Shown here: positions 1-5,417 of the stretch, in pieces
How the letters are laid out: each line of letters starts with the position of its first letter
How positions within the stretch are numbered: position 1 is the stretch's first letter
NCBI GenBank assembly: GCA_947628765.1
Contig: CANRBD010000071.1
Span: 1-5,417 of the forward strand
Source of the DNA: an uncultured Bacilli bacterium
Lineage (GTDB): Bacteria > Bacillota_I > Bacilli_A > RF39 > UBA660
Length of the DNA stretch: 5,417 bases
Reading direction: 5' to 3'
Notes under the pieces: generated by a model
Seen by the model: only the letters and a program-made list of their open reading frames with translations
Databases searched by the model: none
Told to the model about the DNA's origin: nothing
Translations under genes and position numbers: made by a program

Positions 1-1127
1 AAGGGGTTACCTTACTTATGAGTGATAGTACTAATGCTTTAAACCCTGGATTTAGTAATAGTGAAACCAAAGTAGACGATGCCTTAGAGGAATTATTTAG
101 TCGCCATAATACCCGTATCATCATTGCAACATTTGCCTCTAATATATATCGTTTAAAACATATTGTTGATACTTGTAAGAGACATGGACGCAAGATTTGT
201 GTCTTTGGTCGTAGTATGAATAACAATATCGAAATTTCGATTGAAGGCGGTTATATTAAACATAAAGATATCTTTGTTTCCGCCGAAGAAGCTAATAGTC
301 TTCCTTCTAGTAAAATCTGTTTGTTATGTACTGGTAGTCAAGGAGAACCACTAGCGGCTTTAAGTAGAATCGCCGATGGAACTTTTAAACAAATTACTTT
401 AAGAGATGATGATGTCGTTATATTTTCATCATCAGCTATTCCTGGAAATGCGGTTAGTATTTCAAGAACAATTAATAAATTATATTTAAAAGGGGTTACT
501 GTTTATACCAATACCGTATTAAAAGATATTCATACTAGTGGTCACGGTTACCAAGATGAACTTAAATTAATGCTTAGATTAGTTAAGCCTACTTATTTTA
601 TGCCATTTCATGGTGAATATCGAATGCTTAAAAATCACGCTGATTTAGCTATCGAATGTGGCATTCCTAAGGAAAATACTTTCATTTTAGGTAATGGTGA
701 TGTTCTTATTATGAAAGATGGTAAAGTAAGAAAAGGTGGTAGAATTCCGGCTGGCGATGTTTATGTCGATGGTAATCGTATTGGAGACATTAGTAATGCG
801 GTTATGAAAGATCGTAAAATTATGGCTAATGATGGTATTATTGTCGTAATTGCCAATATCGATACTAAAAATAATGAATTACTTGGTATGCCTAATATTA
901 TTACCCGAGGCTTTGTTTTGGTCAATGATAATATTGAGTTATTACAAAAATTAGAAAGTCTAAGTAAAGATGCAATCTGTGAAGTGATAAAAACTGGCGT
1001 TAATTATTCGGAAATTAAAAGTGAAATAATTAATACAATTTCTAATTATGTAAATACTCATACTGGCCGAAAGCCAATAATTTTACCAGTAATTATGGAT
1101 ATTAAAAAAGATGTTAAAGTTGGTTAA
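1..1127 (+). CDS. rnjA: Ribonuclease J, J1-like (5' end outside window)
   Basis: This is the C-terminal part of RNase J, a cytoplasmic metallo-beta-lactamase/beta-CASP nuclease with 5'-3' exo- and endonuclease activity in mRNA decay and rRNA maturation. The reading frame is open to the left edge, and the codons before the ATG at 18 read GVTLL, which joins the family's SDSTN metal-binding motif. That ATG is therefore internal, and roughly 160-180 N-terminal residues are missing, judged against the usual ~555. Numbering from that Met: SDSTNA at 2-7 (Asp3 is the expected metal ligand), beta-CASP segment about 30-160 (ATFASN, GRSM, TGSQGEP, SRTIN), DIHTSGHG with His176, MPFHGEYRML with His198, then the C-terminal domain from about 265 ending RKPIILPVIMDI. 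Both late-motif histidines are intact, which favours an active J1-type enzyme over a degenerate paralogue. The N-terminal HxHxDH motif lies outside the window. Seven residues (KKDVKVG) extend past the normal family end and are encoded inside the terminator hairpin. The gene converges on the pilin-like gene, with 9 bases between the stop codons. The J1/J2 distinction is less certain than the family. Confidence 0.95.
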   Translation, partial: GVTLLMSDSTNALNPGFSNSETKVDDALEELFSRHNTRIIIATFASNIYRLKHIVDTCKRHGRKICVFGRSMNNNIEISIEGGYIKHKDIFVSAEEANSLPSSKICLLCTGSQGEPLAALSRIADGTFKQITLRDDDVVIFSSSAIPGNAVSISRTINKLYLKGVTVYTNTVLKDIHTSGHGYQDELKLMLRLVKPTYFMPFHGEYRMLKNHADLAIECGIPKENTFILGNGDVLIMKDGKVRKGGRIPAGDVYVDGNRIGDISNAVMKDRKIMANDGIIVVIANIDTKNNELLGMPNIITRGFVLVNDNIELLQKLESLSKDAICEVIKTGVNYSEIKSEIINTISNYVNTHTGRKPIILPVIMDIKKDVKVG

Positions 1128-1138
1128 CATCTTTTTTT
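1104..1138. terminator. Bidirectional intrinsic terminator shared by two convergent genes
   Basis: There is a perfect 14-bp inverted repeat, AAAAAAGATGTTAA (1104-1117) and TTAACATCTTTTTT (1124-1137), around a 6-base loop. Read on the plus strand it ends in seven T (1132-1138) and would terminate RNase J transcripts. Read on the minus strand the run of A at 1104-1109 becomes a T tract and would terminate the enolase-pilin transcript. The plus-strand TAA (1125-1127) lies inside the 3' arm, and the minus-strand TAA (1137-1139) sits at its edge, so both coding regions enter the hairpin. The repeat is directly visible; function in both directions is inferred from its symmetry. Confidence 0.85.
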
Positions 1139-1535
1139 ATGAACACATACTTGCCGCCGCACAGCCTTCATCATAACTATATTTATAAGATTTTTTCTGA
1201 CCATTAGTCTTCGAAGTAGATGTGATTGTCACACATATTTGATTAACATCGACATCAGCTTTAGTTGAAGGCACTTTAACGTTTTTATCCATATAACCAT
1301 CATTTTGAAGAATGGCCAAAGTGACATTACAACTACCATTATCTTTAGTTTTGCCTTTATTATCAAGGACCCAATTTTTAGTTGCCAAGACAATATTATC
1401 TTTAAACTGCTGATCAGCATTCTCTCGGCCAGTCCTAAGCGCTCCACTAATCATCGGAATAGTGATTAAAGCTATTACCGCAAGTAAAATGATAACACCT
1501 AAAAGTTCAACTAATGTAAAACCTTGTTTATGCAT
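1137..1535 (-). CDS. Type IV pilin-like / pseudopilin protein (prepilin N-methylation motif)
   Basis: This encodes a 132-residue protein with a classic class-III prepilin signal: leader MHKQG, then FTLVELLGVIILLAVIALITIP. The mature protein should begin at Phe6, with the conserved Glu at mature position 5 (Glu10), followed by a ~20-residue hydrophobic helix. A prepilin peptidase would cut after Gly5, and the product would be membrane-anchored and assembled into a pilus or pseudopilus, with its C-terminal domain outside. The globular part has four cysteines (69, 101, 125, 131), possibly two disulfides, and a LQNDGYMD segment like those of other Gram-positive pilin-like proteins. The ATG at 1535 is preferred to an in-frame TTG at 1559 because GGGTGAT lies 4 bases upstream of it and it gives a normal short leader. 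The start overlaps the enolase end by 8 bases, implying co-transcription and probably translational coupling. No prepilin peptidase, assembly ATPase or other pilin is in the window. The specific role (competence, secretion or adhesion) cannot be told from sequence. Confidence 0.85.
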   Translation of the reverse strand: MHKQGFTLVELLGVIILLAVIALITIPMISGALRTGRENADQQFKDNIVLATKNWVLDNKGKTKDNGSCNVTLAILQNDGYMDKNVKVPSTKADVDVNQICVTITSTSKTNGQKKSYKYSYDEGCAAASMCS

Positions 1536-2763
1536 TGGTATCACCCAACTTTTCTTCAATCCTAAGCAGTCTATTGTATTTGCATACTCTATCAGTTCGC
1601 GATAATGAACCGGTTTTTATTTGACCTAAATTAAGACCAACAGCTAAATCGGCAATTATCGTATCTTCAGTTTCGCCACTACGATGTGAGATAATAGTTT
1701 TATAACCGTTTTGTTTAGCTAAATTAATCGTGTCTATTGTTTCAGTAATTGTTCCAATTTGATTTACTTTAATTAAAATAGCATTGCCAGCTTGTAAATC
1801 AATTCCCTTTTGTAAATATTTTTTATTAGTCACAAATAAATCATCACCGACTAACTGAATTTTATTACCTAATTTTTGGGTAATTTTGGTAAAACCTTCC
1901 CAATCGTTTTCATCAACAGGATCTTCAATGGAGATAATTGGATATTCGCTTACTAAAGTTTCAAAATAGTTTATAAGTTCATCAGTTGTCAGTTTTTTAT
2001 TCTCCCCTTTTAAATCGTAATAACCATCGTGATAAAATTCTGAAGCGGCGACATCTAAAGCTAGATTCACATCTTTGCCTGGAGTATATCCAGTTTTATT
2101 TATGGCTTTTATAATCGCATCTAAAGCCTCTTTATTAGTTTTAAAGTTAGGGGCAAAACCACCTTCATCACCGACATTAGTATTATAGCCTTCTTCTTTT
2201 AAAACTGCTTTTAAATTGTGAAAAACTTCACTACCAATTCTTACTCTTTCTTTAATACTTTGAGCATTTGGTACAATCATAAATTCTTGGAAATCAAGTC
2301 CATTATCAGCATGCATGCCACCATTTAAAATATTCATCATTGGTACTGGCAAAGTAGTTCCATCGCCAATATATTCATATAATTCTTTATTTTCTAAAAT
2401 GGCTGCTGCTTTTAATGCGGCCATAGAAACACCTAATATGGCATTAGCGCCTAATTTACTTTTAGTTTCGGTGCCATCTAGTTTTAACATTATTTCATCT
2501 ATTTCATTTTGCTTTAACACATCTTTACCAATTAAAGCTTCTTTTATAACTGTATTAACATTATTTACCGCGGTTAAAACACCTTTACCTAAATATCTAT
2601 GACCACCATCTCTTAATTCTAAGGCTTCCCTTTCTCCCGTGGAAGCTCCACTAGGTACTTCGGCCCTACCTAAAATTCCATTTTCTAAAATAACATCTAC
2701 TTCAACTGTAGGATTACCGCGTGAATCTAATATTTCTCTTGCTTTAATATCTTTAATTGTCAT
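1528..2763 (-). CDS. eno: Enolase (phosphopyruvate hydratase), short C-terminus
   Basis: Enolase interconverts 2-phosphoglycerate and phosphoenolpyruvate in glycolysis and gluconeogenesis. It is a cytosolic Mg2+ enzyme that in several bacteria also associates with the RNA degradosome. The protein has 411 residues against the usual 425-435. The N-terminal domain opens with REILDSRGNPTVEVDV and PSGASTGEREALELRDG. The barrel carries His151 (MHADN), Glu160 (QEF), Glu200 (GDEGG, acid), metal ligands Asp237, Glu280 (SIEDP) and Asp307 (GDD), Lys332 (ILIKVNQ, base), His360-Arg361-Ser362 (SHRSGETED) and Lys383 (QIKTGSLSR). All expected catalytic residues are present. The ATG at 2763 has a strong AGAGGTGAT Shine-Dalgarno 3 bases upstream. 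Oddities: the C-terminus stops at LRIEEKLGDTNA without the tail of roughly 10-15 residues usual in the family, Cys394 replaces the usual Ala in RVAKYN, and the 3' end overlaps the pilin-like gene. The gene follows the pnp terminator, so it probably has its own promoter. Confidence 0.98.
   Translation of the reverse strand: MTIKDIKAREILDSRGNPTVEVDVILENGILGRAEVPSGASTGEREALELRDGGHRYLGKGVLTAVNNVNTVIKEALIGKDVLKQNEIDEIMLKLDGTETKSKLGANAILGVSMAALKAAAILENKELYEYIGDGTTLPVPMMNILNGGMHADNGLDFQEFMIVPNAQSIKERVRIGSEVFHNLKAVLKEEGYNTNVGDEGGFAPNFKTNKEALDAIIKAINKTGYTPGKDVNLALDVAASEFYHDGYYDLKGENKKLTTDELINYFETLVSEYPIISIEDPVDENDWEGFTKITQKLGNKIQLVGDDLFVTNKKYLQKGIDLQAGNAILIKVNQIGTITETIDTINLAKQNGYKTIISHRSGETEDTIIADLAVGLNLGQIKTGSLSRTDRVCKYNRLLRIEEKLGDTNA
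1540..1546 (-). promoter_or_regulatory. Shine-Dalgarno site of the pilin-like gene, inside the enolase CDS
   Basis: GGGTGAT matches the extended anti-SD complement (GGTGAT) and ends 4 bases before the ATG at 1535, much as the enolase site AGAGGTGAT ends 3 bases before its own ATG. It is formed by the Gly-Asp codons near the enolase C-terminus. It decides the pilin start in favour of 1535 over the TTG at 1559. Confidence 0.6.
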
Positions 2764-2766
2764 CTT

Positions 2767-2775
2767 ATCACCTCT
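2767..2775 (-). promoter_or_regulatory. Extended Shine-Dalgarno site of eno
   Basis: On the minus strand AGAGGTGAT ends 3 bases before the enolase ATG. It matches eight or nine consecutive positions of the anti-SD complement, consistent with high expression, and fixes the start at 2763. Confidence 0.75.
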
Positions 2776-2781
2776 ATATTA

Positions 2782-2810
2782 ATAATAACACAATTTTTAT
2801 TAAATATAAA
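2782..2810 (-). promoter_or_regulatory. Possible sigma-A-type promoter for eno-pilin
   Basis: On the minus strand a -35-like TTTATA (2805-2810, 4 of 6 to consensus) and a -10-like TATTAT (2782-2787, 5 of 6) are separated by 17 bases. The predicted start near 2775 would leave a very short leader beginning at the Shine-Dalgarno, which weakens the case. The region is so AT-rich that chance matches are likely. A promoter somewhere in 2776-2845 is expected because pnp ends in a terminator just upstream. Confidence 0.3.
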
Positions 2811-2825
2811 TAAAGCTATTTATTT
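2808..2825. repeat. AT-rich inverted repeat upstream of eno
   Basis: AAATAAA (2808-2814) and TTTATTT (2819-2825) form a perfect 7-bp inverted repeat around GCTA. It overlaps or adjoins the proposed -35 element of eno, so it could be an operator. In sequence this AT-rich such a repeat can also arise by chance. Confidence 0.3.
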
Positions 2826-2844
2826 TAGGCATTTTTTGACATGT

Positions 2845-2870
2845 AAAAAAGATATAGAAAATTCTATATC
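2845..2870 (-). terminator. Intrinsic terminator of pnp
   Basis: On the minus strand GATATAGAA and TTCTATATC (2851-2870) form a 20-base perfect palindrome, realistically an 8-bp stem with a 4-base loop, followed directly by six T (2845-2850). The first stem base is the G of the pnp TAG stop, so termination begins immediately at the end of the gene. The stem has few G-C pairs, so efficiency may be moderate. Confidence 0.75.
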
Positions 2871-4999
2871 TATTTAATAGCTTCTTTTCTTGAAAGATTT
2901 AATCTTCCCTTTTTGTCATAGCCTAATGACTTAACGAGAATTTCATCGCCAACTTTAACAATATCACTTGGTTTTTCAACACGTTTTGTATCAAGTTGTG
3001 ATACATGAACTAAGCCTTCAGTTCCAGGCCATAATTCAACGAAACATCCAAAGTCTTCTACCTTGACAACTTTACCAGTATAAATAACATCTGGTTCAAC
3101 TTCTTTAATAACATCTTTAATTCTGTTAGCAGTTTCTTCAATAATAGCTTTATCGGTGTGATAGATAATAACGGTACCATCATCTTCTAAATCAACTTTA
3201 ACGGCGTTTACATCATTAACGCTAGTAACATTACTTGATTCTAAGATAATCTTCGTAATCATATCGCCACCTTTACCGATAACATCTTTAATTTTGTCAG
3301 GGTCAATTTTAAATGTTTCCATTTTAGGTGCGTATTCACTAACTTCTTTTCGAGGCTCTGGAATAGTATTACTAATAACATCTAAAATTTCCATACGGGC
3401 TTCTTTAGCTTGATATAAGGCTTCTTTTAAAATTTGTTTTGAAATTCCCGTAATTTTAATATCCATTTGTAAAGCACAAATACCATTTTTAGTACCGGCT
3501 ACTTTAAAGTCCATATCACCTAAGTGATCTTCCATACCTTGAATATCAGTTAAAATTGTATATTCATCACCAGCGGTAATAAGTCCCATTGCAATACCAG
3601 CAACTGGTGCTTTAATAGGTACACCAGCGGCCATTAAACTCATGCAGCCCGCACAAATACTAGCTTGTGATGACGAACCATTACTTTCTAAAATTTCGGA
3701 TACTACTCTAATAGTATAAGGAAATTCTTCTTCTGATGGAATAACTTGAAGTAAAGCTTTTTCGCCTAAAGCTCCATGGCCAACTTCACGTCTTCCAGGA
3801 GCACCATATCGACCTGTTTCCCCTACTGAAAATTGTGGGAAATTATAGTGTAACATAAATCTTTTTTCGTTTTCTAAATCTAAGCCATCTAGGATTTGAT
3901 GTTCGCCTAAAGCTCCTAAAGTCGTTACTGATAAACTTTGCGTTTCTCCTCTTGTGAATAAGGCTGAACCATGGGTTCTTGGTAAGATATCAATACCAGC
4001 TGAAAGTGGTCTAATTTCTTTCATTTGACGGCCATCAGCTCTTTGTTTTTCGATAACGACAATTTTTCTAAATAAATCGTATTCAATATCCCCAAAAACT
4101 AAAGCGACTTTAGTTAATAATTCTTTTAATTCTTCATCTTTTAAATCTTCGTTTTCGGTTTCATATTTTTGAAGTAAATTTTCTTTTATTTCATCAATTT
4201 TTCCATATTTTTCTAATTTATCTTTGATTCTTAAAGCTTTATCAAGAGGCTCAGCGATAAGACCAGTAATTTCATTTCTTAATTCATCACTGATTTCCAG
4301 TTTTTCATATTCCATTTTTTCTTCGCCAATTTCGGCAATAATTTCTTCTTCAAAAGCAATTAATTCTTTAATCGCTTCATGACCAAACATTAAAGCTTCA
4401 AGCATGTCATCTTCGCTTACTTCTTTGGCTGAAGATTCAACCATGTTAATAGCTTCTTTAGTACCAGCAACGGTTAAATCAATATCAGATTTTTCAGCCT
4501 CTTCAGTAGTTGGATTAATGATAAATTTACCATCAACTCTACCTACTTTGACACTGGCAATGGGACCATTAAAAGGAATTTTACTAATAGATACAGCTAG
4601 TGATGAAGCGAATAAAGCGGTCATTTCTGGCGAATTATTTGGATCTACGGATAAAACAGTATTAACAATTTGGACTTCGTGTTTAAAATCCTCGGGGAAA
4701 AGTGGACGCATTGGTCTATCGATCATACGCGCCGCTAATGTTGCATTTTCGGTAGGACGTCCTTCTCTTTTTATAAATCCACCAGGAATTTTACCAACTG
4801 AATATAATTTTTCTTGATATAAAACCATAAGTGGGAAAAAATCAGAAAGTAAGTTGGCCGTTTTAGAAACCACAGCCGCTGATAAAACGACAGTATCACC
4901 ATATCTTACTAAGACTGAACCCGTAGCTTGTTTTGCCATTTCGCCATGTTCAACAACTAATTTTCTTCCTCTAAAATCTAATTCAAATACTTTTTTCAT
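2870..4999 (-). CDS. pnp: Polyribonucleotide nucleotidyltransferase (PNPase)
   Basis: PNPase is the phosphorolytic 3'-5' exoribonuclease (and reverse polymerase) that releases nucleoside diphosphates during mRNA decay. It forms a ring-shaped trimer in the cytosol and is a degradosome partner. The product is 709 residues, close to the ~705 of B. subtilis. Domains in order: first RNase PH core about 10-145 with the RNA-contacting GGFIKREGRP loop (73-82); an acidic helical linker about 235-320; second, catalytic RNase PH core about 325-545; KH domain about 558-615 with GKGG at 575-578; S1 domain about 637-705. In the catalytic core are PGRREVGHG (401-409), the phosphate-binding SNGSSS stretch (439-444) and GMEDHLGDMDFK, whose Asp491, Asp497 and Lys499 correspond to E. 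coli Asp486, Asp492 and Lys494. No key residue is missing. The ATG at 4999 has AAGGAGG 4 bases upstream. The gene follows rpsO by 48 bases, the arrangement common across bacteria, with a hairpin between them and its own terminator at the stop codon. Confidence 0.98.
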   Translation of the reverse strand: MKKVFELDFRGRKLVVEHGEMAKQATGSVLVRYGDTVVLSAAVVSKTANLLSDFFPLMVLYQEKLYSVGKIPGGFIKREGRPTENATLAARMIDRPMRPLFPEDFKHEVQIVNTVLSVDPNNSPEMTALFASSLAVSISKIPFNGPIASVKVGRVDGKFIINPTTEEAEKSDIDLTVAGTKEAINMVESSAKEVSEDDMLEALMFGHEAIKELIAFEEEIIAEIGEEKMEYEKLEISDELRNEITGLIAEPLDKALRIKDKLEKYGKIDEIKENLLQKYETENEDLKDEELKELLTKVALVFGDIEYDLFRKIVVIEKQRADGRQMKEIRPLSAGIDILPRTHGSALFTRGETQSLSVTTLGALGEHQILDGLDLENEKRFMLHYNFPQFSVGETGRYGAPGRREVGHGALGEKALLQVIPSEEEFPYTIRVVSEILESNGSSSQASICAGCMSLMAAGVPIKAPVAGIAMGLITAGDEYTILTDIQGMEDHLGDMDFKVAGTKNGICALQMDIKITGISKQILKEALYQAKEARMEILDVISNTIPEPRKEVSEYAPKMETFKIDPDKIKDVIGKGGDMITKIILESSNVTSVNDVNAVKVDLEDDGTVIIYHTDKAIIEETANRIKDVIKEVEPDVIYTGKVVKVEDFGCFVELWPGTEGLVHVSQLDTKRVEKPSDIVKVGDEILVKSLGYDKKGRLNLSRKEAIK

Positions 5000-5003
5000 A
5001 ATG

Positions 5004-5010
5004 CCTCCTT
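5004..5010 (-). promoter_or_regulatory. Shine-Dalgarno site of pnp
   Basis: A full AAGGAGG lies 4 bases before the pnp ATG, slightly close but strong. It follows directly after the T-rich tail of the intercistronic hairpin, so pnp translation initiation and the hairpin could influence each other. Confidence 0.8.
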
Positions 5011-5039
5011 ATATAAAAGACACTCAAAAAGGAGTGCCT
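5011..5039 (-). terminator. rpsO-pnp intercistronic hairpin (attenuating terminator or processing site)
   Basis: On the minus strand AGGCACTC (5039-5032) pairs with GAGTGTCT (5025-5018) to give an 8-bp stem with one G-U pair and a six-base loop, followed by TTTTATAT. The shape fits an intrinsic terminator with an imperfect T tract, so partial read-through into pnp is plausible. By analogy with E. coli, where the rpsO-pnp junction holds a terminator and an RNase III site used for PNPase autocontrol, it may instead be a processing hairpin. The structure is seen; its role is inferred. Confidence 0.6.
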
Positions 5040-5047
5040 ACTATTTA

Positions 5048-5317
5048 TTATTTTCTTAAGCCTAAGCTTTTGATGATTTCACGATATCTTGTAACGTCTT
5101 TTTCTTTCAAATATTTAAGCATGCTTCTTCTGCGACCAACTTTCATAAGTAATCCTCTTCTTGAGTGGTAATCGTGAATATGAGTTTTTAAGTGTTCCGT
5201 AAGTTCATTAATCTCTTCAGTAAGAATAGCAATTTGAACTTCAGCTGAACCAGTATCTCCTTTACCACGAGCATACTTTTTAACAATTTTTTCTTTTTGC
5301 TCTTTTGTTAAAGCCAT
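5048..5317 (-). CDS. rpsO: 30S ribosomal protein S15
   Basis: S15 is a primary-binding protein of the small ribosomal subunit that recognises a three-way junction in the central domain of 16S rRNA and helps form the platform; it also contacts 23S rRNA in an intersubunit bridge. The 89 residues are the full family length. Hallmarks are DTGSAEVQ (21-28), His42, and HDYHSRRGLLMKVGRRRSML (48-67), including the rRNA-contacting Asp49 and Ser52. The C-terminus LGLRK is typical. The ATG at 5317 has AAGGAGG 6 bases upstream, an ideal site. The gene is first in the rpsO-pnp pair. S15 represses its own mRNA in several bacteria through leader structures; whether this leader does so is not evident from sequence alone. 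Confidence 0.98.
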   Translation of the reverse strand: MALTKEQKEKIVKKYARGKGDTGSAEVQIAILTEEINELTEHLKTHIHDYHSRRGLLMKVGRRRSMLKYLKEKDVTRYREIIKSLGLRK

Positions 5318-5417
5318 TTTTATCCTCCTTTACTTTTATATTCGCTTAAATCCTAGAATAAAAGATGGAGTTCTTTTAATCCACGAAATAAGTACATTAA
5401 TAATATACATTAAAATG
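5318..5417 (-). promoter_or_regulatory. rpsO leader and probable promoter region (cut by right edge)
   Basis: This 100-base stretch has no open reading frame of note and carries the AAGGAGG site (5324-5330). On the minus strand TAAAAGA and TCTTTTA (5372-5378 and 5359-5365) form a perfect 7-bp stem with loop ACTCCA. An alternative stem, GUGGA with UCCAU, uses the loop bases, so two structures compete. GGATTAAAA and GGATTTAAG form a short imperfect direct repeat flanking the hairpin. A -10-like TATTAT occurs near the right edge, but its -35 partner would be outside. A role as an S15 autoregulatory leader is possible but unproven. Confidence 0.35.

Noticed and set aside
1..20. ATG at 18 with an AAGGGG-like sequence upstream as a true RNase J start
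   Set aside because: The frame is open to the edge, and the preceding residues GVTLL match the family sequence before SDSTN. A start here would remove most of the metallo-beta-lactamase domain. AAGGGGTTAC recurs at 491-499 as ordinary coding sequence.
1229..1447. 72-residue minus-strand reading frame inside the pilin gene
   Set aside because: It is an out-of-frame shadow of the pilin-like gene, with no recognisable domain.
1536..1559. TTG at 1559 as the pilin start (140 residues)
   Set aside because: It would add eight residues before an already normal MHKQG leader and increase the enolase overlap to 32 bases. The ATG at 1535 has a better Shine-Dalgarno.
2315..2602. 95-residue plus-strand reading frame inside enolase
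   Set aside because: It is antisense to a well-conserved enolase, has no Shine-Dalgarno or recognisable domain, and is a shadow frame.
2836..2858. Consensus TTGACA (2836-2841) on the plus strand as a promoter antisense to pnp
   Set aside because: The nearest -10-like TATAGA is only 11 bases away, and nothing suitable sits at 16-18 bases.
4404..5171. Two plus-strand reading frames (137 and 105 residues) antisense to pnp and rpsO
   Set aside because: They lie opposite highly conserved coding sequence. Serine/threonine-rich translations like these are typical of antisense shadows.
1..5417. CRISPR arrays, insertion sequences, tRNA or rRNA genes, phage genes
   Set aside because: No repeated spacer-repeat units, transposase-like frames, terminal repeats or RNA gene signatures were found on either strand.

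Overview
The window is an AT-rich, gene-dense chromosomal segment from a low-GC Gram-positive bacterium (Bacillota/Bacilli-like). This rests on extended Shine-Dalgarno sequences (AAGGAGG, AGAGGTGAT), B. subtilis-like RNase J and PNPase sequences, short U-tailed terminators, and a pilin-type protein. The three tryptophan codons checked are TGG and the stops seen are TAA or TAG, so there is no sign of the UGA=Trp code of mycoplasmas. An uncultured gut-type Bacilli lineage would fit, but this is inference. No phage, IS, CRISPR, tRNA or rRNA sequence was seen.

Layout: (1) bases 1-1127, plus strand: the C-terminal two-thirds of a ribonuclease J, cut by the left edge. (2) bases 1104-1138: a strong symmetric hairpin that can terminate both this gene and the gene converging on it. 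(3) bases 1137-2763, minus strand: enolase, overlapping by 8 bases a small type IV pilin-like gene; the two probably form one operon. (4) bases 2764-2869: the enolase promoter region and the terminator of the upstream gene. (5) bases 2870-5317, minus strand: rpsO (ribosomal protein S15) followed by pnp (PNPase), with an intercistronic hairpin. (6) bases 5318-5417: the rpsO leader, running off the right edge. No gene-free stretch exceeds about 106 bases.

Functionally, three proteins assigned to the Gram-positive RNA degradosome network (RNase J, PNPase, enolase) lie within 5 kb. They are in separate transcription units and partly in opposite orientation, so they are linked by position rather than by one operon. 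The most unusual local points are the enolase-pilin overlap with an enolase that lacks the usual C-terminal tail, the terminator that encodes the last residues of RNase J, and the rpsO-pnp hairpin whose 5' arm and loop could alternatively pair with the pnp Shine-Dalgarno sequence. I see no clearly new multi-gene system; the window is mostly housekeeping with a few notable arrangements.
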